This document shows, piece after piece, positions 35,653 through 44,372 of a stretch of DNA of 64,000 bases. The translations under genes and the position numbers were made by a program. The notes beneath the pieces are model-generated. The model saw nothing but the letters and a program-made list of their open reading frames with translations, was not told the DNA's origin and did no database searches. The stretch spans positions 217,000 through 280,999 of the forward strand of contig NZ_PHSU01000027.1 of NCBI RefSeq assembly GCF_002814235.1. Direction: 5' to 3'. This DNA is from Pseudomonas sp. QS1027. Its GTDB lineage: Bacteria; Pseudomonadota; Gammaproteobacteria; Pseudomonadales; Pseudomonadaceae. The stretch's first letter is position 1. Each line of letters begins with the position of its first letter.

Positions 35653-36597
35653 ATGAGCAACGTGCTGCTGGTACTCGTGGAAACCGTCGACGACTACCTG
35701 CCAATCATCCAGAAGCACGGCTTCGAACTGATCCTGGCGCCGACCCAAGCCCTGCGCGCGCAAGCCATTGCCGAGCATGGCGCACGCATCAACGCCGTGC
35801 TCACTCGTGGCCCACTGGGGCTGTTCGCCGATGAAATGGCCGCCCTGCCCCAACTCGAAATCATCTGCGTGATCGGTGCCGGCTATGAAAAGGTCGACCT
35901 GCACGCTGCCGCGCAGCGGGGCATCGTCGTGACCAACGGCGCCGGTGCCAACGCCGCCCCCGTGGCCGACCATGCCATGGCCCTGCTGCTGTCGCTGGTG
36001 CGCGATATTCCCCGCGCCGATGCCTCGGTGCGCCGCGGCGAATGGCGCAAGCTGACGCGTCCGTCCCTGGGCGGCAAGCGCCTGGGCATCCTCGGCATGG
36101 GCGCGGTGGGCCAGGCGATTGCCCAGCGCGCGGCCCTGGGTTTCGGCATGACCGTGAGCTATCACAACCGACGACCGCGCACGGATATCGATTACCACTA
36201 TTGCGCCACGACCACCGAGCTGGCGCTGGCCTCGGACTACCTGATCATCGCCACTCCGGGCGGCGCCAGCACCGACGGCCTGATCGACCGGCAGACCCTT
36301 GAAGCCCTCGGCCCGCAGGGTTTCCTGGTCAACATCGCACGGGCCAGCGTAGTGGTGACCGCCGACCTGGTGGCCGCCCTGCAGCAAGGTCGTCTCGCCG
36401 GCGCGGCGCTGGATGTATTCGACGACGAACCGAATGTGCCGGATGTCCTCAAGGGCCTCGACAACGTGGTGCTGACACCCCATGTGGCCGGTCTGTCGCC
36501 GGAAGCCTCCGAAGCCACGGTGGCGCTGGTGGCCGAAAACCTGCTGGCGTATTTTTCCGGCAAGCCGGTACTCACGCCGATTGCCCTTCCCGGCTGA
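35653..36597 (+). CDS. 2-hydroxyacid dehydrogenase (glyoxylate/hydroxypyruvate reductase-like)
   Basis: 314-residue D-isomer-specific 2-hydroxyacid dehydrogenase. NAD(P)-binding LGILGMGAVGQAIAQRAALG near residues 143-162. Catalytic residues by motif: Arg in FLVNIARASVVVT (near 229), Glu in FDDEPNVPDVL (near 258), His in LTPHVAGLSPEA (near 277). GGAG lies seven bases before the ATG. It starts 63 bases after the GlxA-type gene on the same strand and may belong to the same unit. Substrate not determinable. Confidence 0.9.
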   Translation: MSNVLLVLVETVDDYLPIIQKHGFELILAPTQALRAQAIAEHGARINAVLTRGPLGLFADEMAALPQLEIICVIGAGYEKVDLHAAAQRGIVVTNGAGANAAPVADHAMALLLSLVRDIPRADASVRRGEWRKLTRPSLGGKRLGILGMGAVGQAIAQRAALGFGMTVSYHNRRPRTDIDYHYCATTTELALASDYLIIATPGGASTDGLIDRQTLEALGPQGFLVNIARASVVVTADLVAALQQGRLAGAALDVFDDEPNVPDVLKGLDNVVLTPHVAGLSPEASEATVALVAENLLAYFSGKPVLTPIALPG

Positions 36598-36660
36598 AGA
36601 CCAGCGAGCCGACACAGTATGATCAACACCTTCACACGCACCTGAATGGACACCTCCCGC

Positions 36661-37056
36661 ATGGAACGCACCGCCCGCCTGCTGCCTGTTGCCTGCCTGC
36701 TGCTGAACCTCTCGCCCTCGGCCTTTGCCGCCGAGGCGGCGGTCGATTGCGATGCCCTGCATGAAAAGGCCAACGCCGAAGCCGGCAGCTACCGCCCCCC
36801 CGTCGAAGGCAAGGTTATCGGCCAGGGCCGGGCCTACTTTCATAGCGCCCCCAACAGCGCCTGTATCACCAAAAAAGTCTTCGTCGTGCCCGGCGACGGC
36901 CTCACGGTGTATGCCAGCACCGAAGACGGCTGGGACCAGGTGACGTACATCGCCAAGAACGGTGATGACTTCAGCGGCTGGGTCGAGGAAAAGCGCGTCG
37001 AACTGGGCCAGCACTACGGCGGTGACCCGGCCCCCGACGACACCCCGGAGCAATAA
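36661..37056 (+). CDS. Small exported protein with SH3-like domain, function unknown
   Basis: 131 residues from MERTARLLPVACLLLN. A Sec signal peptide ends near SAFA, and the mature part has one Cys pair (about C28 and C65) and an SH3-like beta segment (KVFVVPGDGLTVYASTEDGWDQVTYIA ... FSGWVEEKRVEL). An ATG five codons upstream (36646) is equally possible, and neither has a clear ribosome site. It follows the dehydrogenase by about 60 bases. Periplasmic location is predicted; no function is claimed. Confidence 0.8.
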   Translation: MERTARLLPVACLLLNLSPSAFAAEAAVDCDALHEKANAEAGSYRPPVEGKVIGQGRAYFHSAPNSACITKKVFVVPGDGLTVYASTEDGWDQVTYIAKNGDDFSGWVEEKRVELGQHYGGDPAPDDTPEQ

Positions 37057-37162
37057 GCACCTGCCCGCCTGAACTCCGCCGAGGAATGCCAGTCAGCTCA
37101 GTAAGTGCATTCAAAGGCCTGCGCTGACAGCCGCATGCCTCTCTACCCGGAGTTTCTCGGCC

Positions 37163-38989
37163 ATGCCTGATCTTTCCAACGAACCCCAGAGCGCAATCGA
37201 GGCCCACGGCGTCATTGGCGACATGAGCAGTGCCGCGCTGATCAACGACCGCGGCAGCATCGACTTTTTCTGTTGGCCGGCCTTCGACAGCCCTTCGATC
37301 TTCTGCTCCTTGCTCGACACCCCCGAAGCCGGGATTTTCCAACTGGCCCCGGACCTGCCCGATGCCCGTCGCGAACAAATCTACCTGCCGGACACCAATG
37401 TCCTGCAAACCCGCTGGCTGAGCGCCAGCGCGGTGGTGGAAATCACCGACCTGCTGCCGGTCAGCGACGACGAAAACGACCTGCCGATGCTGATCCGCCG
37501 GGTCCGGGTGATCAGCGGCCGGGCCACGTTCCAGCTGCGCTGCGCGGTGCGCCATGACTACGCCCGAGCCGCAACGAGTGCCCGCCTCGACGGCGACGAT
37601 GTGTGCTTCGACGCACCGGATCAGCCCAGCCTGCGTCTGTGTTCCGACCAACCGCTGCAACTGGACCGACAGGCCGCCGTCGCCAGCTTCACCCTGGAAC
37701 AGCAACAAAGCGCCGAATTCCTTCTCGGTGCGGCCGACGATCCACGCATCAAGGTCGGCACCAGTGAGTTGGCCCTGCAACGCACCCTGACCTTCTGGCG
37801 CCACTGGCTCGGGCGCTCGAACTATCGCGGGCGCTGGCGCGAGGCGGTCAACCGCTCGGCCCTGGCCCTCAAGCTGCTGACCTCCCGCAAGCACGGCGCG
37901 ATCCTCGCCGCCGTGACCTTCGGCCTGCCGGAAAGCCCCGGCGGCCAGCGTAACTGGGATTATCGCTATACCTGGATCCGCGACGCCTCCTTCACCGTCT
38001 ACGCCTTCATGCGCCTGGGCTATGTCGAGGAAGCCAACAACTTTATGCGCTGGTTGCGCGGACGGGTCGGCGATTGCAGCGATCAGCCGTTGAAGCTGAA
38101 CATCCTCTATGCCATCGACGGCACCCAGGAACTGCCGGAAACCGAACTGACGCACCTGTCCGGCTATGGCAATGCCCGCCCGGTGCGCATCGGCAACCAG
38201 GCCTACGAGCAGGTCCAACTGGATATCTTCGGCGAGTTGCTGGACGCGGTGTACCTGACAAACAAATATGGCGAAGCGATTTCCCATGAAGGCTGGCTGC
38301 ATGTCGGCCAGATTGTCGATCAAGTCTGCGACACCTGGAACCAGAGCGACGTCGGGATCTGGGAAATGCGCGGCGAGAAACACCACTTCCTGCACTCGCG
38401 ACTGATGTGCTGGGTCGCCCTGGACCGCGCCATTCGCCTGGCCTCCAAGCGCTCGCTGCCGGCCCCGTTCGCCCGCTGGGACCAGACTCGCCAGGCGATC
38501 CACGCCGATATCTGGAGCAACTTCTGGAACGCCGAGCGCGGGCATTTCGTCCAGCATATCGGCGGCACCGGCCTCGACGGCTCGATGCTGCTGATGCCAC
38601 TGGTGCGTTTTGTCGGCGCCACCGATCCGCGCTGGCTGGCGACCCTGGAGGCGATCCAGAAAAGCCTGGTGCGCGACGGCATGGTCTATCGCTATCGCAA
38701 CGACGATCACCCCATCGACGGCTTGCCAGGCAGCGAAGGCGCTTTCGCCGCCTGCTCGTTCTGGTATGTCGAATGCCTGGCCCGGGCCGGACGGGTTGAG
38801 CAGGCGCACCTGGAGTTCGAACAACTGCTGCGCTACGCCAACCCATTGGGGTTGTATGCCGAAGAGTTCGATCCGCAAGCCAGGCACCTGGGCAATACCC
38901 CGCAAGCCCTGACCCACCTGGCGCTGATCAGTGCCGCGTGTTTCCTCGACCGCAAACTCAGCGGCGATATCACCCCGTGGCAACCCTGA
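37163..38989 (+). CDS. Glycoside hydrolase family 15 protein (glucoamylase/trehalase-like)
   Basis: 608 residues. N-terminal beta-sandwich (about 1-215, starting IEAHGVIGDMSSAALINDRGSIDFFCWP) and an (alpha/alpha)6 barrel (about 235-600). Barrel signatures are RNWDYRYTWIRDASFTVYAF near 265 and SDVGIWEMRGEKHHFLHSRLM near 395, which contains the presumed general-acid Glu. Related enzymes cleave glucose from malto-oligosaccharides or hydrolyse trehalose. There is no signal peptide, so it is cytoplasmic. It stands alone with no transport genes nearby. Confidence 0.9.
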   Translation: MPDLSNEPQSAIEAHGVIGDMSSAALINDRGSIDFFCWPAFDSPSIFCSLLDTPEAGIFQLAPDLPDARREQIYLPDTNVLQTRWLSASAVVEITDLLPVSDDENDLPMLIRRVRVISGRATFQLRCAVRHDYARAATSARLDGDDVCFDAPDQPSLRLCSDQPLQLDRQAAVASFTLEQQQSAEFLLGAADDPRIKVGTSELALQRTLTFWRHWLGRSNYRGRWREAVNRSALALKLLTSRKHGAILAAVTFGLPESPGGQRNWDYRYTWIRDASFTVYAFMRLGYVEEANNFMRWLRGRVGDCSDQPLKLNILYAIDGTQELPETELTHLSGYGNARPVRIGNQAYEQVQLDIFGELLDAVYLTNKYGEAISHEGWLHVGQIVDQVCDTWNQSDVGIWEMRGEKHHFLHSRLMCWVALDRAIRLASKRSLPAPFARWDQTRQAIHADIWSNFWNAERGHFVQHIGGTGLDGSMLLMPLVRFVGATDPRWLATLEAIQKSLVRDGMVYRYRNDDHPIDGLPGSEGAFAACSFWYVECLARAGRVEQAHLEFEQLLRYANPLGLYAEEFDPQARHLGNTPQALTHLALISAACFLDRKLSGDITPWQP

Positions 38990-39023
38990 AGCCGCTATCT
39001 GCGCCATGCTGAACACGGATTTT

Positions 39024-39060
39024 GTGAGGAGCGGAACTTGTGTGGGAGCGGAGCTTGTCA
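39024..39060. repeat. Two tandem REP half-units of the RAYT-type lineage
   Basis: gtgaggagcggaacttg (39024-39040) followed by gtgggagcggagcttgtca (39042-39060), in the same orientation. They match the left half of the REPs flanking the RAYT at 30.7 kb but lack the cgcgaag half. Probably an eroded or partly inserted REP. Confidence 0.6.
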
Positions 39061-39153
39061 GATTGAATGCCTTTTTCAATCACCTCGATAGCTTGGGCCC
39101 CGTGCGCCAAACGTCTAAGCTGGCATTTCCCGCCCGCTGTCCTGGAACGCCGA

Positions 39154-40479
39154 GTGAAATTCAGCCTGCCGAAAGTTGCCACCGCCCCCTTCTGTCCCTC
39201 TGAAGTGAACGGTTCGATCGCCGTCGACCGCGGGGCGCCGTTCTTCAAGCGCGCCCTGCGCTTCGCCGGACCCGGCCTGCTGATTTCCATCGGTTATATG
39301 GACCCGGGCAACTGGGCCACGGCCATCGAGGCCGGCTCGCGTTACGGCTACAACCTGTTGTTCGTGGTGCTGCTGGCGAGCCTCGCCGGCATGGCGGTGC
39401 AGTGCCTTTGCTCACGCCTGGGGATCGCCACCGGCCGCGACCTGGCGCAGCTCTGTCGCGAGCGCTACAGCCGGCGCTCGGCCAGGTTCCAGTGGCTGCT
39501 GGCGGAAATCTCGATCATCGCCACCGACCTCGCCGAAGTCCTCGGTTGTGCCTTGGCCTTTCATCTGCTGCTGGGCTGCTCGCTGACCTTCGGCATTGCC
39601 CTGACGGCCTTCGATACCCTGCTTATCCTGGCCCTGCAGAATCGCGGTTTCCGGCGCCTGGAAGCAATCATGCTGGTGCTGGTGGCGACCATCGGCGTGT
39701 GTTTTTTCATCGAGCTGGTGCTGATCAAACCCTACTGGCCGGACGTGTTCCAGGGCTTCAAGCCGTCCCTCTCGGCCATCAGCGACGCCGCGCCGTTGTA
39801 CCTGGCCATCGGTATTCTCGGGGCCACGGTGATGCCCCATAACCTCTACCTGCACACCTCGGTGGTGCAGACCCGGCTGATCGGCACGGACCTGGCCAGC
39901 CGCCAGGACGCCGTGCAACTGGCGCGTATCGACACCCTCGGCTCCCTGGCCCTGGCCTTGCTGGTCAACGCGGCGATCCTGATCCTCGCCGCGGCGGCCT
40001 TCCACCAGAACGGGCATACCGCCGTGGTGGAAATCCAGGACGCCTATCACCTGCTCGATCCGCTGGTGGGCGGCGCGTTCGCCAGTACCTTGTTCGGCAT
40101 CGCGCTGCTGGCGTCCGGGCAGAGTTCGACCTTTACCGGCACCATCGCCGGCCAGGTGATCATGGAAGGCTACCTGAACCTGAAGATTCCCTGCTGGCAG
40201 CGCCGCTTGATCACCCGTGGCCTGGCGCTGATCCCGGCCTTTGTCGGGGTCTGGCTGATGGGCGAAGATGCGGTGGGCAAATTGCTGGTGCTGAGCCAGG
40301 TGGTGCTGAGCCTGCAATTGCCCTTTGCGTTGTATCCGTTGATCCGCATGACCAGCGATGAACGCCTGATGGGTGAGTTCGTGAATCGCTGGTACACCAA
40401 GGCACTGGCCTGGGGTTTGTTCGTGGTGATCAGCGCGGCGAACGCCTGGCTGATCGTGCAACTGTTCGTGGCGGACTGA
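39154..40479 (+). CDS. mntH: Nramp-family divalent metal transporter MntH
   Basis: H+-coupled Mn2+/Fe2+ importer. 441 residues, 11 transmembrane segments. Metal-site motifs: YMDPGNWATAIEAGSRYG in helix 1 (near 50) and ATVMPHNLYLHTS in helix 6 (near 228). I place the start at the GTG of VKFSLPKVATAPF, which matches the usual Pseudomonas N-terminus. A start 29 codons upstream would read through unconserved sequence next to the REP halves. No riboswitch or MntR box was recognised upstream. Confidence 0.93.
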   Translation: MKFSLPKVATAPFCPSEVNGSIAVDRGAPFFKRALRFAGPGLLISIGYMDPGNWATAIEAGSRYGYNLLFVVLLASLAGMAVQCLCSRLGIATGRDLAQLCRERYSRRSARFQWLLAEISIIATDLAEVLGCALAFHLLLGCSLTFGIALTAFDTLLILALQNRGFRRLEAIMLVLVATIGVCFFIELVLIKPYWPDVFQGFKPSLSAISDAAPLYLAIGILGATVMPHNLYLHTSVVQTRLIGTDLASRQDAVQLARIDTLGSLALALLVNAAILILAAAAFHQNGHTAVVEIQDAYHLLDPLVGGAFASTLFGIALLASGQSSTFTGTIAGQVIMEGYLNLKIPCWQRRLITRGLALIPAFVGVWLMGEDAVGKLLVLSQVVLSLQLPFALYPLIRMTSDERLMGEFVNRWYTKALAWGLFVVISAANAWLIVQLFVAD

Positions 40480-40573
40480 GGCAATGACGTCAAGCCGTGT
40501 CGCTTCCCATCAAGCGGCCGCGGCTGACATCCCTAGACTCCTGAACATCACCCGCCGGGATCAGGAGTCCAGC

Positions 40574-41320
40574 ATGAACATCGCCACCGAGGCGTCATCC
40601 CCACAGACGTTGTTGCGCCGGGAGCTGGCCTGCGCCTTTCGCTGGGCGGCGCGGCTGGGGTTGCACGAGTCGATCGCCAACCACTTCAGCGTGGCGCTGT
40701 CGGCGGATGGGCGGGAGTTTCTGATCAACCCTTACGGCCGACATTTCTCGCGGATCAGGGCCAGCGACCTGTTGCTGGTCAATGCCGACGATCCATCGAG
40801 CCTGGCGGGCCCGAACGCACCAGATATCACCGCCTCGGCCTTGCACAGCGCGCTGCACCGCAACCAGCCCCATGCCCGCTGCATCCTGCACACCCATTCG
40901 AAATATGCCACCGCACTGGCCTGCCTGGCGGATTCAAACCTGCCGCCCATCGACCAGAACGCCATGCGTTTTTTCGAGCGCGTGGCGGTCGATGACGGGT
41001 TCGATGGCATGGGCCTGGGCGACGAGGCCGAGCGGGTCAGCCGGCTGCTGGGGGACAAGCCGATCCTGCTGATGGGCAACCATGGCCTGTTGGTGGCAGC
41101 GCCCAGCGTGGCCCAGGCTTTCGATGATTTGTACTACTTCGAGCGGGCATGTGAGGTGTATATCACCGCGTTGTCGACGGGGCGGCCATTGCGTATCGCC
41201 AGCGACGAAGTGGCGCGCAAGACCGCGCGGCAATGGCTGGACTATCCAGGGTTCGCCGAGAAGCATTTCGCGGCGTTGCTGGGGATTCTCGAGGAGGAGG
41301 AGCCGGAGTTTGCGCACTAG
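40574..41320 (+). CDS. Class II aldolase/adducin-family protein
   Basis: 248 residues from MNIATEASSPQTLL, with AGGAG eight bases upstream. Zn ligands of the fuculose aldolase fold: His pair in CILHTHSKYATALA (near 99-101) and His in LLMGNHGLLVAAP (near 164). The N-terminal HESIANHFSVALS carries the conserved substrate-side Asn-His. Proteins of this subgroup act on ketose or hydroxy-acid substrates, but the specific one cannot be read. It converges on the GlxA-type regulator gene. Confidence 0.87.
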   Translation: MNIATEASSPQTLLRRELACAFRWAARLGLHESIANHFSVALSADGREFLINPYGRHFSRIRASDLLLVNADDPSSLAGPNAPDITASALHSALHRNQPHARCILHTHSKYATALACLADSNLPPIDQNAMRFFERVAVDDGFDGMGLGDEAERVSRLLGDKPILLMGNHGLLVAAPSVAQAFDDLYYFERACEVYITALSTGRPLRIASDEVARKTARQWLDYPGFAEKHFAALLGILEEEEPEFAH

Positions 41321-41408
41321 CCCACAGACCTTGAGCCCGCAGAACCGTTGTCGATACTGGTTAACGCGGCTCCTACAGGGGGAACGCGTGTAGTCTGGTG
41401 GATCGGGG

Positions 41409-42455
41409 TTATTCCTCAAGCAGTTCGCGACTCAGTGGCTGGCGCATCACCGGCGCACTGAACACCTGGCTGCGGTCCTCGCTCGGCGGGCAACCGAAAC
41501 GCGCGCGGTAGGTGCGGGAGAAATGCTCCAGCGAACCGAATCCCGAACAGGCCGCGACCTGGGCCACGCTCAGGCGCGTCTGTTGCAACAGGTTATGGGC
41601 CCGCGCCAGACGCAGGCTCATGTAGTACTTGAGCGGCGACAAGCCGGTGTGCTGCTTGAACTGGCGCTCCAGTTGGCGCTGGGACAAGCCGACCTTGGCG
41701 GCAATCGCCTCGCAGTCCAGCGGTTCCTCCAGCGCCTGCTCCATCAACTGCACCGCACGGCGCATCTTGGCGCTGGACAACCGGGTACTCGCCAGACCGT
41801 CGTCGAGCTGGTTGTCCAGCGGCTGGCGCACGCGGCCCATCAGCAGGTGCATGGCAATCTCGCGGGCCAGGTCGCCGTCCACGCTCTGTCCCAGCCAACT
41901 GATCATCATGTCCAGGGTCGAGGTAGCACCGGCACAGGTCAGGCGCTGGCGCTCCAGGGTATAGAGCTGGGTCCGCGCTTTCACCCGTGGGTAACTTTCC
42001 TGGAAACCCTGCCAGTTGTCCCAGTGCACTGCCGCTTCATAGCCGTCCAGCACGCCGGCGGCGGCCAGCAGTTCGGTGCCGGTTTCCACCCCCATCAACA
42101 CCGCGCCGAACAGCGCCTGCTTGCGCAACCAGCTCTTCAGCGATTGATTGCGGCTGTGCTTGTGCACATCGAAACTGGCGATCACCAGACAGGCATCAAA
42201 ACCCTGCTCGGCGTCGGGGCTGCCGGCGACCATCGTGGACAAGCCGTTGCTGGCGGGCACCGGCTGACCGTCGAGGGACAACAGGGTCCATTCGAAAAGC
42301 GGGCGCTGGGTCAGCCAGTTGGCAATCGCCAACGGCTCGATCGCCGCCGCCAGGCCCAGATGGGAGAACGACGGCAACAGCAATACGACGATACGCCAGG
42401 GCGCGGCATCGGCGCGGCGCCAATCGGGTGGCTGAGTACTGGTTTGCGGGTTCAT
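41409..42455 (-). CDS. GlxA-family AraC regulator next to the GMC/Rieske genes
   Basis: 348 residues. N-terminal DJ-1/PfpI-like domain (about 20-205; LLLPSFSHLGLAAAIEPLAIANWL and AVLMGVETGTELLAAAGVLDG, with Glu where a catalytic Cys would stand) and AraC HTH (about 235-335; EAIAAKVGLSQRQLERQFKQHTG). The layout matches GbdR, CdhR and related activators of choline, betaine and carnitine catabolism. The ATG at 42455 has AGAGG six bases before it. It lies downstream of the GMC and Rieske genes on the same strand, beyond a REP, and is the natural candidate for their regulator. Confidence 0.88.
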   Translation of the reverse strand: MNPQTSTQPPDWRRADAAPWRIVVLLLPSFSHLGLAAAIEPLAIANWLTQRPLFEWTLLSLDGQPVPASNGLSTMVAGSPDAEQGFDACLVIASFDVHKHSRNQSLKSWLRKQALFGAVLMGVETGTELLAAAGVLDGYEAAVHWDNWQGFQESYPRVKARTQLYTLERQRLTCAGATSTLDMMISWLGQSVDGDLAREIAMHLLMGRVRQPLDNQLDDGLASTRLSSAKMRRAVQLMEQALEEPLDCEAIAAKVGLSQRQLERQFKQHTGLSPLKYYMSLRLARAHNLLQQTRLSVAQVAACSGFGSLEHFSRTYRARFGCPPSEDRSQVFSAPVMRQPLSRELLEE

Positions 42456-42522
42456 CACTGGCCTCTTTGACGGGCTCTACGGTTGTTAAGGCCGAACATG
42501 AATCTGGGACCCGACGCGATCC

Positions 42523-42612
42523 CTGTAGGAGCCTGGCTTGTCGGGACGCCGCATCGTAGCGAAGAGGCCTTTGAGATCGCCAAAAGCTTCGCGGGCAAGC
42601 CCTGCTCCTACA
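42523..42612. repeat. REP doublet between GMC gene and GlxA-type regulator
   Basis: Left arm ctgtaggagcctggcttg (42523-42540) and right arm cttcgcgggcaagccctgct continuing to cctacag (to 42612), inverted. The left arm is degraded after gcttg (tcgggacgc). tgtaggagc lineage. Confidence 0.8.
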
Positions 42613-42649
42613 GGTTCCGTGGTGGTTTCAATATATCGGACCGCAGCTC

Positions 42650-44311
42650 TCAACGTTGCTCGGTTTGCCAGCGCGGATGTATCCACACCGGCACCTGCGC
42701 CGTCGGCAAAGGTGTCCGCCCACGGATCAGGTCGCTGGCCTTCTCGGCGATCATCACCGTCGGCGCATTGGTGTTGCCGCTGACAATCACCGGCATGATC
42801 GAGGCATCCACTACCCGCAAGCCCTCCACGCCATGGACCCGCAACTGCGGGTCAACCACCGCCTCGGGATCGTCGCCGGGCCCCATCTTGCAGGTACCGC
42901 TGGCATGGTAGCCGGTTTCGGTGATACGCCGGGCCCAGGCATCGAGCTCTGCATCGCTTTGCGCCTGGGCACCGGGCACCAGCTCCTCCCCCGCAAACGC
43001 CGCCATCGCCGGTTGCCCGATGATTTCCCGCACCAGCCGCGCCCCCGCACGCATATCGGCACAGTCCTGCTCGGTACTGAGGTAGTTGAACAGGATTCGC
43101 GGCGGCTGGCGTGGGTCACTGCTGCCGAGAGTGACGCGGCCCAGGCTGCTGGGGCGCATCAGGTCGATATGCACCTGGAACGCATGGGCCGGCACCAGGT
43201 CGACGCTGCCGGGCTTGACCGCCAGGGGCATGAAGGTCAGTTGCAGGTCCGGATGCTCGACCCCGGCCCGCGAACGGATAAACGCTCCAGCCTCGAAGTG
43301 ATTGCTGGCCGCCGGGCCGTCGTGACTGACGAACCAGCGAGCGCCGATCCACCATTTGCCCGGCGCGGTGGTCCAGGGGTAGAGCGATACCGGCTTCTTG
43401 CACAGGTACTGCACCACGGCGTCGGGATGATCGTTGAGGCGCCGGCCGACACCCGGCAGATCATGCCGCACCGTCAGCCCGAGATCGCGCAGCTCGGCGG
43501 CCGGGCCGATGCCAGACAACAGCAGCAATTGCGGCGAGTTGATCGCCCCCGCCGTGAGCAATACCTCACGCCGGGCCCGGGCCTGCCAGACATGGCCATT
43601 CTGCTCGTACTCCAGGCCATAGGCGCGCTTGTCCTTGAACAGGATCCGCAGCGCCAGGGCACCGGTGGCCACCTGCACATTGCCGCGCAGCAAGGCCTCG
43701 CGCAGATAGCCTTTGGCAGTACTCCAGCGCTTGCCGCCACGGGTAGTGCGATCCACCGGACCGAAGCCCTCCTGGCGATAGCCATTGAGGTCGTTGCTCG
43801 GTGCATAACCGGCCTCGACCCCGGCTTCGACAAAAGCGGCACACAACGGCGTACCGATATTCCCCGGGGTGACGTGCAAATGCCCCTGGGCACCGCGGTA
43901 GCTATCCGGTCCCTCGGCATGGGCCTGGGCGCGAATAAAGTACGGCAGCACCTCCTGGTAACTCCAGCCGCTGCAGCCCTGGGCGGCCCACTGGTCGTAG
44001 TCACGGGCATGACCACGGATATAGACCATGCCATTGATCGACGACGAGCCACCCAGGGTGCGCCCACGCGGCGTGCCGATCCGCCGTCCATCGAGTCCCG
44101 GTTCAGGCTCGGACAGATAGCTCCAGTTGTAGCGGCTGCCGCCGACGACGATACCCACCGCCGACGGCATATCGATGGTCCAGCTGCTGTCGGCGGGCCC
44201 GGCTTCCAGCAGCAGGATGCGCACGTCCGGGTCTTCCCCCAGGCGATGGGCCAGGACACAACCGGCCGAGCCGGCACCGACAATCAGGTAATCGAATTCG
44301 TGTTCGGACAT
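42650..44311 (-). CDS. GMC-family FAD alcohol dehydrogenase (choline dehydrogenase-like)
   Basis: 553 residues. FAD-binding DYLIVGAGSAGCVLAHRLGED at 7-27, GMC signature 1 GRTLGGSSSINGMVYIRG near 83-100, signature 2 TAGAINSPQLLLLSGIG near 254-270, and the active-site His-Asn pair in TGYHASGTCKMG (near 466) and VSGNTNAPTVMIAEK (near 512). Family members oxidise alcohols, choline included, to aldehydes. It starts 61 bases after the Rieske gene on the same strand, so cotranscription is likely. The true choline dehydrogenase is normally in betIBA; this looks like a separate paralogue. Confidence 0.9.
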   Translation of the reverse strand: MSEHEFDYLIVGAGSAGCVLAHRLGEDPDVRILLLEAGPADSSWTIDMPSAVGIVVGGSRYNWSYLSEPEPGLDGRRIGTPRGRTLGGSSSINGMVYIRGHARDYDQWAAQGCSGWSYQEVLPYFIRAQAHAEGPDSYRGAQGHLHVTPGNIGTPLCAAFVEAGVEAGYAPSNDLNGYRQEGFGPVDRTTRGGKRWSTAKGYLREALLRGNVQVATGALALRILFKDKRAYGLEYEQNGHVWQARARREVLLTAGAINSPQLLLLSGIGPAAELRDLGLTVRHDLPGVGRRLNDHPDAVVQYLCKKPVSLYPWTTAPGKWWIGARWFVSHDGPAASNHFEAGAFIRSRAGVEHPDLQLTFMPLAVKPGSVDLVPAHAFQVHIDLMRPSSLGRVTLGSSDPRQPPRILFNYLSTEQDCADMRAGARLVREIIGQPAMAAFAGEELVPGAQAQSDAELDAWARRITETGYHASGTCKMGPGDDPEAVVDPQLRVHGVEGLRVVDASIMPVIVSGNTNAPTVMIAEKASDLIRGRTPLPTAQVPVWIHPRWQTEQR

Positions 44312-44372
44312 GACCGGGCGTACTCCGTCGCAAGGTTCAGGCGAGCAGCGGCGCGACTCGCCTCGAGGCGTT

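Noticed and set aside
33898..37053. A 1051-codon open frame on the minus strand running antisense to the GlxA-type regulator and the dehydrogenase
   Set aside because: Only its last 182 codons (from 34446) are a real gene. The rest is antisense to well-supported genes, is low-complexity Gly/His/Gln-rich and results from high third-position GC.
38990..39153. Possible manganese riboswitch before mntH
   Set aside because: The leader holds REP half-units and no recognisable yybP-ykoY core; nothing supports an aptamer.
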